64,000 bases of DNA from JBGSQR01 sp964509295 (lineage in GTDB: Bacteria > Desulfobacterota > Desulfuromonadia > Geobacterales > Pseudopelobacteraceae), in assembly GCA_964509295.1 (NCBI GenBank), contig CAZDWS010000004.1, positions 1 to 64,000 of the forward strand, given 5' to 3'. A program made the position numbers and the translations under genes. Numbering within the stretch: position 1 is the first letter of the stretch; each line of letters begins with the position of its first letter. Below, piece by piece: positions 8,568 through 17,123 of this stretch. A model generated the notes under the pieces. That model saw only the letters and a program-made list of their open reading frames with translations. It ran no database searches and was not told the origin of the DNA.

Positions 8568-9682
8568 GCGCCTTTCTTGAAAGACAGACTGACGAAACCT
8601 TTGTCCTGAATCTGGGGCCACAACATCCGGCCACACACGGTGTATTGCGTGTCAAGCTGCTAATGGACGGGGAATATATCCTTGCTGCCGAGCCTGTTCT
8701 TGGATACATCCATCGCATGCACGAAAAAATGGGTGAAAACCGTACCTGGATCCAGTACCTGCCAAACACCCCCCGCCTGGACTACCTGCATGCGCTGGTC
8801 TACAACCAGATCTACGTCAATGCCGTAGAACGTGCTGCAGGCATTGAAGTACCGGAGAGGGCCGAATACATCAGGGTCATAACGGTTGAACTGAACAGAA
8901 TTTCCAGCCACCTGGTATGGTTCGGCGCCTTTGTCATGGACCTGGGCGGCTTTACTCCACTACTGTATGCCTTTGATGATCGCGAACATATTCTCGACCT
9001 GCTGGAAGCACTGACCGGATCACGTCTTACCTACTGCTACTTTCGTTTTGGCGGTGTCAGCTGTGACATCGATGACAACTTTATCACCGGCACAAAAGCC
9101 TTTATCAAACGGATGCGCGAACGCCTGAAAATGTACCGTGCTCTGGTTACGGGAAATATCATTCTGATCAAGCGAATTAAGGACAATGGGCCTATTTCCG
9201 AAGAGATGTGCCGTAAATACGGCGCCACCGGACCTGTTGCCCGTGGATCAAACATCAACTTTGACGTCAGAAAGCATGAGCCTTACTCTGTCTATCCGGA
9301 ATTTGACTTTGACGTCCCGGTATACAGCGAGTGCGACAGCATGGCGCGCTACATGGTCAGAATGGATGAGATGGAGCAGAGCCTGAGGATTATCGAACAG
9401 GCCCTTGAAAAACTTCCGGATGGACCGTTTCTGCTTGCCAAAGCACCAAAGGTTGTCAAACCGCCTAAAGGTGACTATTACCAGGCTGCTGAGGCGGCAC
9501 GCGGTTCACTGGGCATGCGCATTGTAAGTGACGGTACCAACAATTGTTATCGCCTGAAATGGCGTTCACCAACCTTTTCCAACCTGAGCCTCTTCGGAGA
9601 AGCTTGTCAGGGAATGCTGCTGCCGGACGCGCTGGCGCTGATGGGATCACTCGATCTGGTTATTCCAGAGATAGACAGGTAG
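8564..9682 (+). CDS. nuoD: complex I subunit D (49-kDa subunit)
   Basis: A 372-residue subunit that forms the quinone-binding cavity together with NuoB and NuoH. The N-terminal NLGPQHPATHGVLR motif with the quinone-site histidines, the GGFTPLLYAFDDRE region, YCYFRFGG and the C-terminal MGSLDLVIPEIDR ending are typical. It is a separate protein and not the NuoCD fusion known from enterobacteria. It overlaps nuoC by an ATGA junction and is followed 8 bases later by nuoH. Confidence 0.96.
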   Translation: MSAFLERQTDETFVLNLGPQHPATHGVLRVKLLMDGEYILAAEPVLGYIHRMHEKMGENRTWIQYLPNTPRLDYLHALVYNQIYVNAVERAAGIEVPERAEYIRVITVELNRISSHLVWFGAFVMDLGGFTPLLYAFDDREHILDLLEALTGSRLTYCYFRFGGVSCDIDDNFITGTKAFIKRMRERLKMYRALVTGNIILIKRIKDNGPISEEMCRKYGATGPVARGSNINFDVRKHEPYSVYPEFDFDVPVYSECDSMARYMVRMDEMEQSLRIIEQALEKLPDGPFLLAKAPKVVKPPKGDYYQAAEAARGSLGMRIVSDGTNNCYRLKWRSPTFSNLSLFGEACQGMLLPDALALMGSLDLVIPEIDR

Positions 9683-9690
9683 GAGCTGAT

Positions 9691-10710
9691 ATGGATACGA
9701 TTCTGCAGTTAATAAATATTGTTGTTAACACCGAGCCATTCAGGGCTGTTCTGTATATTGTCGGCATGATCATATTTGTTGCCCTCAATGCCGCCTACCT
9801 GGTCCTGATGGAACGTAAGGTCGCAGGCCATGTGCAGTTACGCCCCGGCCCCACGGAGAACGGTCCCTTTGGCATTCTGCAGCCCATGGCGGACGGCCTC
9901 AAGCTGATGACCAAACAGATGCTGGTCCCGGACAGTGTAGATCCCATTCTTTTCAGGATCGCACCGGTGATGGTCATGATACCTGCCATCATGGGCTTTG
10001 TAACAATCCCCTTCAGTGATTCAATAGCTGCCAGAAATATGGACATCGGTATTCTGGTTGTCTTTGCCTTTGCAACCATAAACGTTATGGGACTTCTTCT
10101 GGGAGCCTGGGGATCCCGCAACAAGTATGCAGTCATCTCTGCGGCGCGTGTTGTTTCACAGAATATCGCCTTTGAAATCCCCATGCTTGTCACCGTTGTC
10201 ACCATGATCATGGTCAGCGGCAGCCTGAACCTCCACACCATTGTAACTCAGCAGGCCGGTGGTTTCTGGAACTGGAACCTGCTTAACTTCACCGCCAGTC
10301 CATTGATGCCGGTGGCTTTTCTGATTTTGTTTACCTGCATGCTGGCAGAAACAAACCGTGCCCCATTTGACATTGTGGAAGGAGAAAGTGAACTTGTCGC
10401 CGGTCCTTTCATTGAATATTCAAGTATGGGATTCGGACTGTTTTTCATGGGTGAGTACGCCAATATTGTCATCGGATGCAGCCTGACCACAATTCTGTTT
10501 CTGGGCGGCTGGGGCTGTCCGTTCGGCCTGTTGCCAGGCATACACTGGTTTCTGATCAAACTGTATCTGCTTATTTTCACCGTCATCTGGATTCGCTGGA
10601 CCTTCCCGCGCACGACCTTTTACGGTCTGCTGAACTTATCATGGAAAGTCCTGATCCCCATATCTTTTGTAAACCTCATAATCACAAGCGCCATGCTGAA
10701 GGTGTTTTAA
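9691..10710 (+). CDS. nuoH: complex I subunit H
   Basis: A 339-residue membrane subunit with about eight helices that links the quinone site to the proton channels. Recognisable segments are RKVAGHVQLRPGPTENGPFG, LADGLKLMTKQ-like, the acidic loop (ETNRAPFDIVEGESELVAG) and the late WIRWTFPR. I place the start at ATG 9691 because AGGAG lies at 9681-9685 and the protein then begins like other NuoH; an upstream in-frame extension would overlap nuoD by about 140 bases and has no support. Confidence 0.96.
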   Translation: MDTILQLINIVVNTEPFRAVLYIVGMIIFVALNAAYLVLMERKVAGHVQLRPGPTENGPFGILQPMADGLKLMTKQMLVPDSVDPILFRIAPVMVMIPAIMGFVTIPFSDSIAARNMDIGILVVFAFATINVMGLLLGAWGSRNKYAVISAARVVSQNIAFEIPMLVTVVTMIMVSGSLNLHTIVTQQAGGFWNWNLLNFTASPLMPVAFLILFTCMLAETNRAPFDIVEGESELVAGPFIEYSSMGFGLFFMGEYANIVIGCSLTTILFLGGWGCPFGLLPGIHWFLIKLYLLIFTVIWIRWTFPRTTFYGLLNLSWKVLIPISFVNLIITSAMLKVF

Positions 10711-10712
10711 CC

Positions 10713-11156
10713 ATGATCGACTATTTGAAAGAGATTTTTTACGGACTCAAGAGTCTTTTTACCGGGCTTGTCATTACAATCAGGTACTTTTTCAAACCGA
10801 TTGTAACTGTTCAGTATCCCCATGAGACCCTTGAGATGTATCCCAAGTACAGGGGCCACATCCAGCTCACCAGAAACGAGGAGACCGGACAGCCAAAGTG
10901 TATCGTCTGCGGCATGTGTCAAAAAGCCTGCCCCTCTGTCTGTATTGCCCTGGACGGCGAGAAACCGGAAGGGGCCAAGGGAAAAGTGCTGACAAGTTTT
11001 GTGCTGGACTTTACCAAGTGCAGCCTTTGCGGTCTTTGCGTTGAAGTATGCCCGGCTGATGCAATTGAATTTTCAAAGAGATACAATCTGGCCAGCAGGA
11101 ACAGGGACGAATACATAATAGATCTATTAAAAAGGCTGGAGGATAAGAAACGATGA
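10713..11156 (+). CDS. nuoI: complex I subunit I (two 4Fe-4S clusters)
   Basis: A 147-residue ferredoxin-like subunit carrying clusters N6a and N6b. Two CxxCxxCxxxCP motifs are visible (KCIVCGMCQKACP and KCSLCGLCVEVCP), preceded by the amphipathic N-terminal helix that docks on the membrane arm. The start at ATG 10713, two bases after the nuoH stop, gives a normal NuoI length; a longer in-frame extension into nuoH is unlikely. In a complex without NuoG and NuoF this subunit is the likely entry point for electrons, for example from ferredoxin (inference). Confidence 0.95.
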   Translation: MIDYLKEIFYGLKSLFTGLVITIRYFFKPIVTVQYPHETLEMYPKYRGHIQLTRNEETGQPKCIVCGMCQKACPSVCIALDGEKPEGAKGKVLTSFVLDFTKCSLCGLCVEVCPADAIEFSKRYNLASRNRDEYIIDLLKRLEDKKR

Positions 11157-11680
11157 GCCCCTCCTTACTCAGCATCGAAGGTCTTTCCGGCGTTATATTT
11201 CTAATCATGGCCTTCATAACAATGACAGGCGGATTGATTGCCGTTCTAGAACGGAACCTGATCCGCAGTGTTTCCGGACTGGCGCTCTGTTTCATTGGCG
11301 TTGCCGGACTGTACTATTACCTGAACAGCCCGTTCATGGCCGCCATGCAGATTCTGATCTATATCGGTGCCGTTTGTGTCGTCATCGTTTTTGCCGTCAT
11401 GCTGGCTGAACCGGAAGAGATGAAACGACTCAGCCAGAGCAGCATAACATTATGGTTTTCTGCCATTTTATCAGGTCTGTTGTTTTTTATCTCACTGGCT
11501 GGCCTGGCACTGAAAACAAAATGGAACCTGTCACCGGTGGTCATCAATAAAGGTACTGTTGAAGATCTGGGGCAATCACTGATGACCAGATACAGCATGA
11601 GCTTCGAACTGATTTCGGTGGTGTTGCTGGTATCTATTATCGGCGCCCTGGTACTGGCCCGCAAAGGGAGGAACAGCTAA
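11153..11680 (+). CDS. nuoJ: complex I subunit J
   Basis: A 175-residue membrane subunit with five predicted helices. The motif region NSPFMAAMQILIYIGAVCVVIVFAVMLAEPEEM is the typical NuoJ third helix, which contains the pi-bulge tied to coupling in the family. The C terminus (ELISVVLLVSIIGALVLARKGR) is also characteristic. The ATG overlaps the nuoI stop (ATGA), and the stop overlaps the nuoK start by one base. Confidence 0.95.
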   Translation: MSPSLLSIEGLSGVIFLIMAFITMTGGLIAVLERNLIRSVSGLALCFIGVAGLYYYLNSPFMAAMQILIYIGAVCVVIVFAVMLAEPEEMKRLSQSSITLWFSAILSGLLFFISLAGLALKTKWNLSPVVINKGTVEDLGQSLMTRYSMSFELISVVLLVSIIGALVLARKGRNS

Positions 11681-12006
11681 TGAATCTGCTTTTGCTAAGC
11701 AACAGCCTGAACACATATCTGGTACTGGGAGCAATGCTCTTCGCACTGGGAATTTTCGGCATGATTCAGCGCCAGACCTTCATCGGCATGCTGATTTCTG
11801 CTGAACTGATCCTGAGCGGTGCCTCGGTCAACTTCATGGCCTTCAACCGCTTTACATCACCGGACCAGACAACCGGACAGGTTTTCACCCTGTTCATAAT
11901 GGCCATAGCCGCAGCAGAAGCGGCCATTGTCCTGAGTATTATTATTTCCGTATACCGCAACTTTAAATCCATAAAAACAGAAGATGTCAAGGATCTGAAA
12001 GGTTAG
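11680..12006 (+). CDS. nuoK: complex I subunit K
   Basis: A 108-residue three-helix membrane subunit. The two buried glutamates that form part of the central proton axis are present in helices two and three (ISAELILSGASVNFMAF and AAAEAAIVLSIIISVYR). Length is normal. The TAATG junction couples it to nuoJ, and the next gene begins 3 bases after its stop; that gene is not a canonical nuoL but an extra antiporter subunit. Confidence 0.96.
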   Translation: MNLLLLSNSLNTYLVLGAMLFALGIFGMIQRQTFIGMLISAELILSGASVNFMAFNRFTSPDQTTGQVFTLFIMAIAAAEAAIVLSIIISVYRNFKSIKTEDVKDLKG

Positions 12007-12009
12007 AGA

Positions 12010-13506
12010 ATGGATACTGTTTATTCCATAAAGCCACTCCTGGCAATTATTGCTGCTCTGACAGGTGCAGGCCTGGTAATGCTGTCCGGTCGCAAGCCCA
12101 ATATCAGGGAATCCTGGTCATTTATCGCAGCGATCAGCATGTTCGGCATCATTGCCTCCATGATCAGCACGGTTGCTCCTGCACCGCTTGGTAGCGGCAA
12201 GACAATTGTCTGCCAGCTGTTCCAGATATTGCCCGGACTTTCCATTACTCTGCGGGTTGATGCATTTTCCATGGTATTCGCATTAGTAGCATCGTTTCTC
12301 TGGATTCTGGCGGTATTTTACTCTGCCGGATATATGCGCGGCCTGCATGAACATGCCCAGACACGATTCAACACCTGCTTTGCACTGTCACTGTTTGGTG
12401 CCATCGGAGTCGCCTTTTCCGACAACCTGTTCACCATGTACCTTTTTTATGAAATCGTCAGTGTTTGTACCTACCCTCTGGTTGCCCACCATCAGGACGA
12501 AGAGAGCTACGAAGGTGCAAAAAAGTATATTATTTACCTGACAACAACGGCCAAGGGCCTTGTATTACCGGCCATGATCCTGATTTATGTCATGACAGGT
12601 ACCCTGGATTTTGCCAGCAACATCCACTCCGGCATCTTTAATTCCGGCGCCGACGGAACCCTGGTAACAATCCTGTATGTCTGCTGTCTGCTCGGTTTTG
12701 CCAAGAACGGCATCATGCCGTTCCACAGCTGGCTGCCCAGCGCCATGGTCGCACCTACTCCGGTTTCCGCGCTACTGCATGCCGTGGCGGTTGTCAAGGT
12801 CGGCGTTTTCTGTACGACAAGAGTAATGCTCTATATCTTCGGTACAGACACAATGACCGCCCTTAACCTGGGAATACCAACCGCGTACTTTGTGTCATTC
12901 ACCATACTGGTGGCTTCAATCATTGCCCTGTCCAAAGACAATCTCAAAGCACGACTGGCCTATTCTACGGTCAGCCAGCTTTCCTACATCATCCTTGGTG
13001 CCGCTCTGCTGACAACCAGCGGAATTCAGGGCGGACTGGTACATATTGCCAACCACGCCTTTGCAAAAATCACACTCTTTTTCTGCGCCGGCGCGATTTA
13101 TGTTGTTACCCATAAAAAATACATCTCGGAAATGAGCGGCTTGGGACGCGCCATGCCTTTTACGTTCGGCTGCTTTGCCATTGCATCCCTGAGCATGATC
13201 GGTGCACCTCCGGTGGCCGGCTTTGTCACCAAATGGAAACTGCTGGTGGGCGCCATGCAGATGGAATCACACTACATCGGCATTCTACTGATCCTGCTGG
13301 CCAGTACCCTGCTTAACGTGGCCTATTTTGCACCCATTACCTATAAGGCTTTTTTTGGCAAAGCTCCTGAAGGTGTTGAGTATACAAAAATCAAAGAGGC
13401 GCCGCTGGCCATGCTGGTGCCGATCATGATTGCAGCTACAATATCGGTTGTTATCGGCATCTACCCGGATTTCATGATGACCTTTGTCAAGGCGGTGACA
13501 GGATGA
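12010..13506 (+). CDS. extra Mrp/NuoM-type proton antiporter subunit
   Basis: A 498-residue polytopic membrane protein with about 14 helices of the proton antiporter fold shared by NuoL/M/N and MrpA/D. The TM5 glutamate (MYLFYEIVSVCTYPLV), the TM7-TM8 lysine region (KNGIMPFHSWLPSAMVAPTPVSALLHAVAVVKVG) and the SYIILGAAL segment are present. It resembles MrpD/HyfB-like subunits more than canonical NuoL: it has no C-terminal lateral helix. Because separate NuoL-like, NuoM and NuoN genes follow, it is a fourth antiporter module. It probably adds a pumping step, or connects the small 83-residue subunit to the membrane arm (inference). Confidence 0.85.
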   Translation: MDTVYSIKPLLAIIAALTGAGLVMLSGRKPNIRESWSFIAAISMFGIIASMISTVAPAPLGSGKTIVCQLFQILPGLSITLRVDAFSMVFALVASFLWILAVFYSAGYMRGLHEHAQTRFNTCFALSLFGAIGVAFSDNLFTMYLFYEIVSVCTYPLVAHHQDEESYEGAKKYIIYLTTTAKGLVLPAMILIYVMTGTLDFASNIHSGIFNSGADGTLVTILYVCCLLGFAKNGIMPFHSWLPSAMVAPTPVSALLHAVAVVKVGVFCTTRVMLYIFGTDTMTALNLGIPTAYFVSFTILVASIIALSKDNLKARLAYSTVSQLSYIILGAALLTTSGIQGGLVHIANHAFAKITLFFCAGAIYVVTHKKYISEMSGLGRAMPFTFGCFAIASLSMIGAPPVAGFVTKWKLLVGAMQMESHYIGILLILLASTLLNVAYFAPITYKAFFGKAPEGVEYTKIKEAPLAMLVPIMIAATISVVIGIYPDFMMTFVKAVTG

Positions 13507-13754
13507 TTGTTAACCTGATTGATTTTCTTCGTAACCGGACCGGCCTGCTCAAACTTGCCGGGATTGCCATTCTTGTTCTGCTGGTTGTAAATGACGGACT
13601 GCTTGTGTCCAAGGCGCATGCCCATACGTCCATGGAACAGATTCCAGGTTTCTGGTCCTTATTCGGCCTTGGTTCTGCAGTTGTACTTGCCATAGCTTCA
13701 AAATGTCTCGAAGGTCTCGGTATTTCCCAACGAGAGGATTACTATGATAAATAA
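13503..13754 (+). CDS. small two-helix membrane protein of the nuo operon
   Basis: An 83-residue protein with two hydrophobic segments (about 15-36 and 48-67) joined by a short loop containing AHAHTSMEQIPGFW. The ATG overlaps the previous stop by four bases and its own stop overlaps the next gene by 11 bases, so it is embedded in the operon and almost certainly made. I do not recognise it as a standard NuoA-N subunit. Its place between two antiporter subunits suggests an accessory subunit that helps pack the additional antiporter, similar in size to small Mrp subunits, but no homology is claimed. Confidence 0.75.
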   Translation: MIVNLIDFLRNRTGLLKLAGIAILVLLVVNDGLLVSKAHAHTSMEQIPGFWSLFGLGSAVVLAIASKCLEGLGISQREDYYDK

Positions 13755-15540
13755 TCTCTGGATACATCCCGCGCTGATCCTTATATTCGGCGCAATCTTG
13801 ATGCCTCTTGTGCCAAAGGCACTTAAGAAAACATACCTGATTATCGTACCGGTTCTGACCTTTGCAATTGTTTTTTCCATGCAGGGACTTAACGGAAACT
13901 ACGGAATAGTAAACTTTCTGGATACACCGCTGATGTTCGGACGGGTAGATTCACTGAGCATGGTTTTTGCCTACATCATGTCGCTGATGTGCATCATCGG
14001 AACTATTTACGGACTTAATGTGGAAGAGGATTGTCAGCACATGGCAGCCTGGCTCTACGCAGCCGGATCTCTGGGCGTTATCCTCTGTGGAGACTACCTG
14101 GTACTTTTCATCTTCTGGGAGCTGATGGCTTTTGCCTCGGTTTTCCTGGTCTGGTTCCGCCGTACTCCACAAGCACTGGCGTCCGGATATCGCTACCTGA
14201 TAGTTCATACCGCCGGCGGTATGGCCCTGCTGGCTGGACTGGTCCTGCGTTATCAGGCTACCGGTGGCGACCTGTCATTCGGACCTGTAGGAGTGGACGT
14301 ACCATCACTTTCAACCTGGCTGATCATGATCGGCTTTCTGCTGAATGCCGCCGCGCCGCCACTGCATGCCTGGCTGCCGGACGCCTACAGTGAGGCAACC
14401 TTTAACGGTGCGATTTTTCTCTGCGCCTTTACTACCAAAACTGCTGTCTATGTTCTGGCCCGTGGTTTTGCCGGTATGGACGTCTTGATACCCATCGGCG
14501 TCTGCATGGCTCTATACGGTATTGTCTACGCTCTACTGCAAAACGACGCCAGGAAGCTGCTGGCCTACGACATCATTGCCAAAGTCGGCTTCATGGTTGC
14601 AGCTGTAGGCATCGGCTCCGACCTGGCTATTAATGGTGTTTGCGCCCTGGCCTTTGCCCATATTCTTTACAAGAGCCTGCTCTTCATGGGTTGCGGTTCC
14701 GTCCTTCACATGACCGGCACCTGCCAACTGACAGAGCTGGGCGGACTGTACAGGAAAATGCCCAAAACCCTGGTATTTACCCTGGTTGGTTGTTTGTCCA
14801 TATCCGCATTTCCGTTCTTCAGCGGCTTTACGACCAAAGCCATGATCATGTCAGCCATGTTTGAAGAACATCATAATCTGGCTGCTTTCCTGTTAATGGC
14901 CGCCTCTGCTGGCACGTTCCTGGTGGCCGGACTGAAACTACCTTACTACATCTGGTTCGGTAAAGAGCAACCGGGAACCGAAGCAAACCGCAAGGCAGCC
15001 GATCCTCCAATGAACATGCAGGTCGCCATGGCAATCGGTGCTTTTTTAAGCATCCTGCTGGGCTGCTACACACCATGGCTGTACAAGATGCTGCCATTCC
15101 CTGCTCTGGCTGCCGAATACCACGCCTACAGCGCTTATCACATCTCTGAAACGCTTCAGGTTCTGGCCTGTACCGGATTGGTATTCTACCTGTTTAGCAA
15201 AATGCTGGCCCCCAAGCCTTATGTGACAATAGACATGGACTGGTTCTACCGTATTATCGGTCGCAGCATACTCTGGTTTGCAAAGAAACCTGCCCAGACG
15301 CTGGATAACAATGTGGGAGAAGGCTATCGTACTGTCGGACTTATTCCTCTGATGGCTACCGCAAGATTCAGCTCATGGTTTGACTGGAATATCATTGACG
15401 GAGTAATTGACGGTCTTGCCAGGACTGTTCGTGGCACTGGTGACCTGGTCCGTAATGTCCAGAGCGGCAGACTGCAATCAAACATTTTTCTGTCAGTTGC
15501 TGTTGTTGCAGTATTAATCACAATTTTTGTTTTTGCCTGA
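13744..15540 (+). CDS. nuoL: NuoL-like antiporter subunit with lateral-helix tail
   Basis: A 598-residue membrane protein. The core has the antiporter glutamate (LFIFWELMAFASVFLVW), the lysine-containing channel region (LLNAAAPPLHAWLPDAYSEATFNGAIFLCAFTTKTAVYV) and the LLAYDIIAKVGFM segment, which look Mrp-like. The last ~60 residues (NIIDGVIDGLAR ... RNVQSGRLQSNIFLS) strongly resemble the amphipathic lateral helix and final membrane helix of NuoL, including the QSGRLQ motif. It therefore most likely takes the distal NuoL position. The gene begins inside the previous ORF with a GAGAGGA ribosome site. Confidence 0.85.
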   Translation: MINNLWIHPALILIFGAILMPLVPKALKKTYLIIVPVLTFAIVFSMQGLNGNYGIVNFLDTPLMFGRVDSLSMVFAYIMSLMCIIGTIYGLNVEEDCQHMAAWLYAAGSLGVILCGDYLVLFIFWELMAFASVFLVWFRRTPQALASGYRYLIVHTAGGMALLAGLVLRYQATGGDLSFGPVGVDVPSLSTWLIMIGFLLNAAAPPLHAWLPDAYSEATFNGAIFLCAFTTKTAVYVLARGFAGMDVLIPIGVCMALYGIVYALLQNDARKLLAYDIIAKVGFMVAAVGIGSDLAINGVCALAFAHILYKSLLFMGCGSVLHMTGTCQLTELGGLYRKMPKTLVFTLVGCLSISAFPFFSGFTTKAMIMSAMFEEHHNLAAFLLMAASAGTFLVAGLKLPYYIWFGKEQPGTEANRKAADPPMNMQVAMAIGAFLSILLGCYTPWLYKMLPFPALAAEYHAYSAYHISETLQVLACTGLVFYLFSKMLAPKPYVTIDMDWFYRIIGRSILWFAKKPAQTLDNNVGEGYRTVGLIPLMATARFSSWFDWNIIDGVIDGLARTVRGTGDLVRNVQSGRLQSNIFLSVAVVAVLITIFVFA

Positions 15541-15564
15541 TTATTTTTACGGAGGATTGAGTAA

Positions 15565-17088
15565 ATGGAGTTTTTGATACTGAATGACATGGGCTTTCCA
15601 ATACTCAGCGCCCTGCTCTTTCTTCCTTTGGCCGGCGCCCTGATTGTTTTATGCCTGCCGGGCGAAAATATGGCCAAATACACCACACTGTTGATAACGG
15701 TTGTAATAGCTGGGCTTTCACTTCCTCTCTATACAAAATTCAACAGTACCACGGCAAAATATCAATTCGGCGAGCACCACTCCTGGATATCGTCGCTGAA
15801 TATCAACTACACACTTGGAGTTGATGGCATATCACTGCTGCTGATCCTGATGACCACCCTGATCATGCCTCTCTGCGTACTCGGCTCCTGGCGCTATATC
15901 GACAAGCGGGTCAAGGAATTCATGATCTGCCTGCTGTTGATGGAAGCCTCCATGCTGGGCGTGTTCATGGCACTTGATTTTGTGCTGTTCTACATCCTCT
16001 GGGAAGCGATGCTGATCCCCATGTACCTGTTGATTCTGGTCTGGGGCGGTCCGCGCAAGATATACGCCGCCACCAAATTTTTCCTCTATACCCTGGCCGG
16101 ATCCGTACTGCTACTGGTTGCCATTATTGCTCTTTATCTGACACAAGGGACATTCAGCATACCGGCCTTGATGGGGCAGCAGTATTCCATGACCTTTCAA
16201 ACACTGGTCTTCCTGGCATTTTTCCTGGCCTTTGCCATTAAAGTACCCATGTTCCCGTTTCATACCTGGCTGCCGGCAGCTCACGTTGAAGCGCCAACAG
16301 CTGGCAGCGTCATTCTGGCCTCGATCCTGCTCAAAATGGGAACCTACGGTTTTCTCCGGTTCTGTCTCCCCATAACACCGGATGCAACAATATATTTCAT
16401 GCCTTACATCCTGATCCTTTCGGTTGTGGGAATATTATACGGTGGGTTTACCGCACTGGCTCAACAGGACATGAAAAAGCTGATCGCCTATTCCAGTGTC
16501 GGTCACATGGGCTTTGTCACCCTGGGTATTTTCGTTCTTAACCAGAGCGGCATCGAAGGCGCGATCCTGCAGATGATCAACCATGGGGTAACAACCGGTG
16601 CGCTGTTCCTCTGCGTCGGTATGATGTACGAACGAAACCACAGCAGAGAACTGGACATGGCTGCCGGAGTCGGCAAGTACATGCCGATTTATGTAACGTT
16701 CCTGACCTTTTTCTCACTGTCTTCACTGGCATTCCCGGGCACCAACAGCTTTATCGGTGAATTCATGATCCTGGTCGGCAGCTTTACGAATCACAAGATC
16801 ATCTCGGCCTTTGCCATCCCTGGTGCGGTACTTGCTGCTGCCTATATGTTCCGCATGCTGCAGCGTGTTGTATGGGGCAGACCGAAAAATCCTGATCAAT
16901 CGGGCATGTCGGACTTGAGTATCCGTGAAATCGTCACATTGTCACCACTGCTGTATTTCGTATTCTGGATCGGTCTTTCTCCGGAACCGTTTCTGAAAGT
17001 TTTGCATGTTTCTGTGACACACCTGATCAGCCAGGTGGGCGTTGCAACAAACAGTGTAGCAGCTGTAAGCAAACTAATTATTCCGTAA
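15565..17088 (+). CDS. nuoM: complex I subunit M
   Basis: A 507-residue antiporter-like subunit. The signature NYTLGVDGISLLLILMTTLIMPL near residue 85, the TM5 region (LFYILWEAMLIPMYLLI) with the key glutamate, the PMFPFHTWLPAAHVEAPTAGSVILASILLKMGTYG channel helix and the AYSSVGHMGFV segment are textbook NuoM. A GGAGG site precedes the ATG. It is a proton channel of the membrane arm, between the NuoL-like subunit and NuoN. Confidence 0.96.
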   Translation: MEFLILNDMGFPILSALLFLPLAGALIVLCLPGENMAKYTTLLITVVIAGLSLPLYTKFNSTTAKYQFGEHHSWISSLNINYTLGVDGISLLLILMTTLIMPLCVLGSWRYIDKRVKEFMICLLLMEASMLGVFMALDFVLFYILWEAMLIPMYLLILVWGGPRKIYAATKFFLYTLAGSVLLLVAIIALYLTQGTFSIPALMGQQYSMTFQTLVFLAFFLAFAIKVPMFPFHTWLPAAHVEAPTAGSVILASILLKMGTYGFLRFCLPITPDATIYFMPYILILSVVGILYGGFTALAQQDMKKLIAYSSVGHMGFVTLGIFVLNQSGIEGAILQMINHGVTTGALFLCVGMMYERNHSRELDMAAGVGKYMPIYVTFLTFFSLSSLAFPGTNSFIGEFMILVGSFTNHKIISAFAIPGAVLAAAYMFRMLQRVVWGRPKNPDQSGMSDLSIREIVTLSPLLYFVFWIGLSPEPFLKVLHVSVTHLISQVGVATNSVAAVSKLIIP

Positions 17089-17123
17089 CCGTGTTATTTC
17101 TACACTTGCGCAAAGGATAAAAA

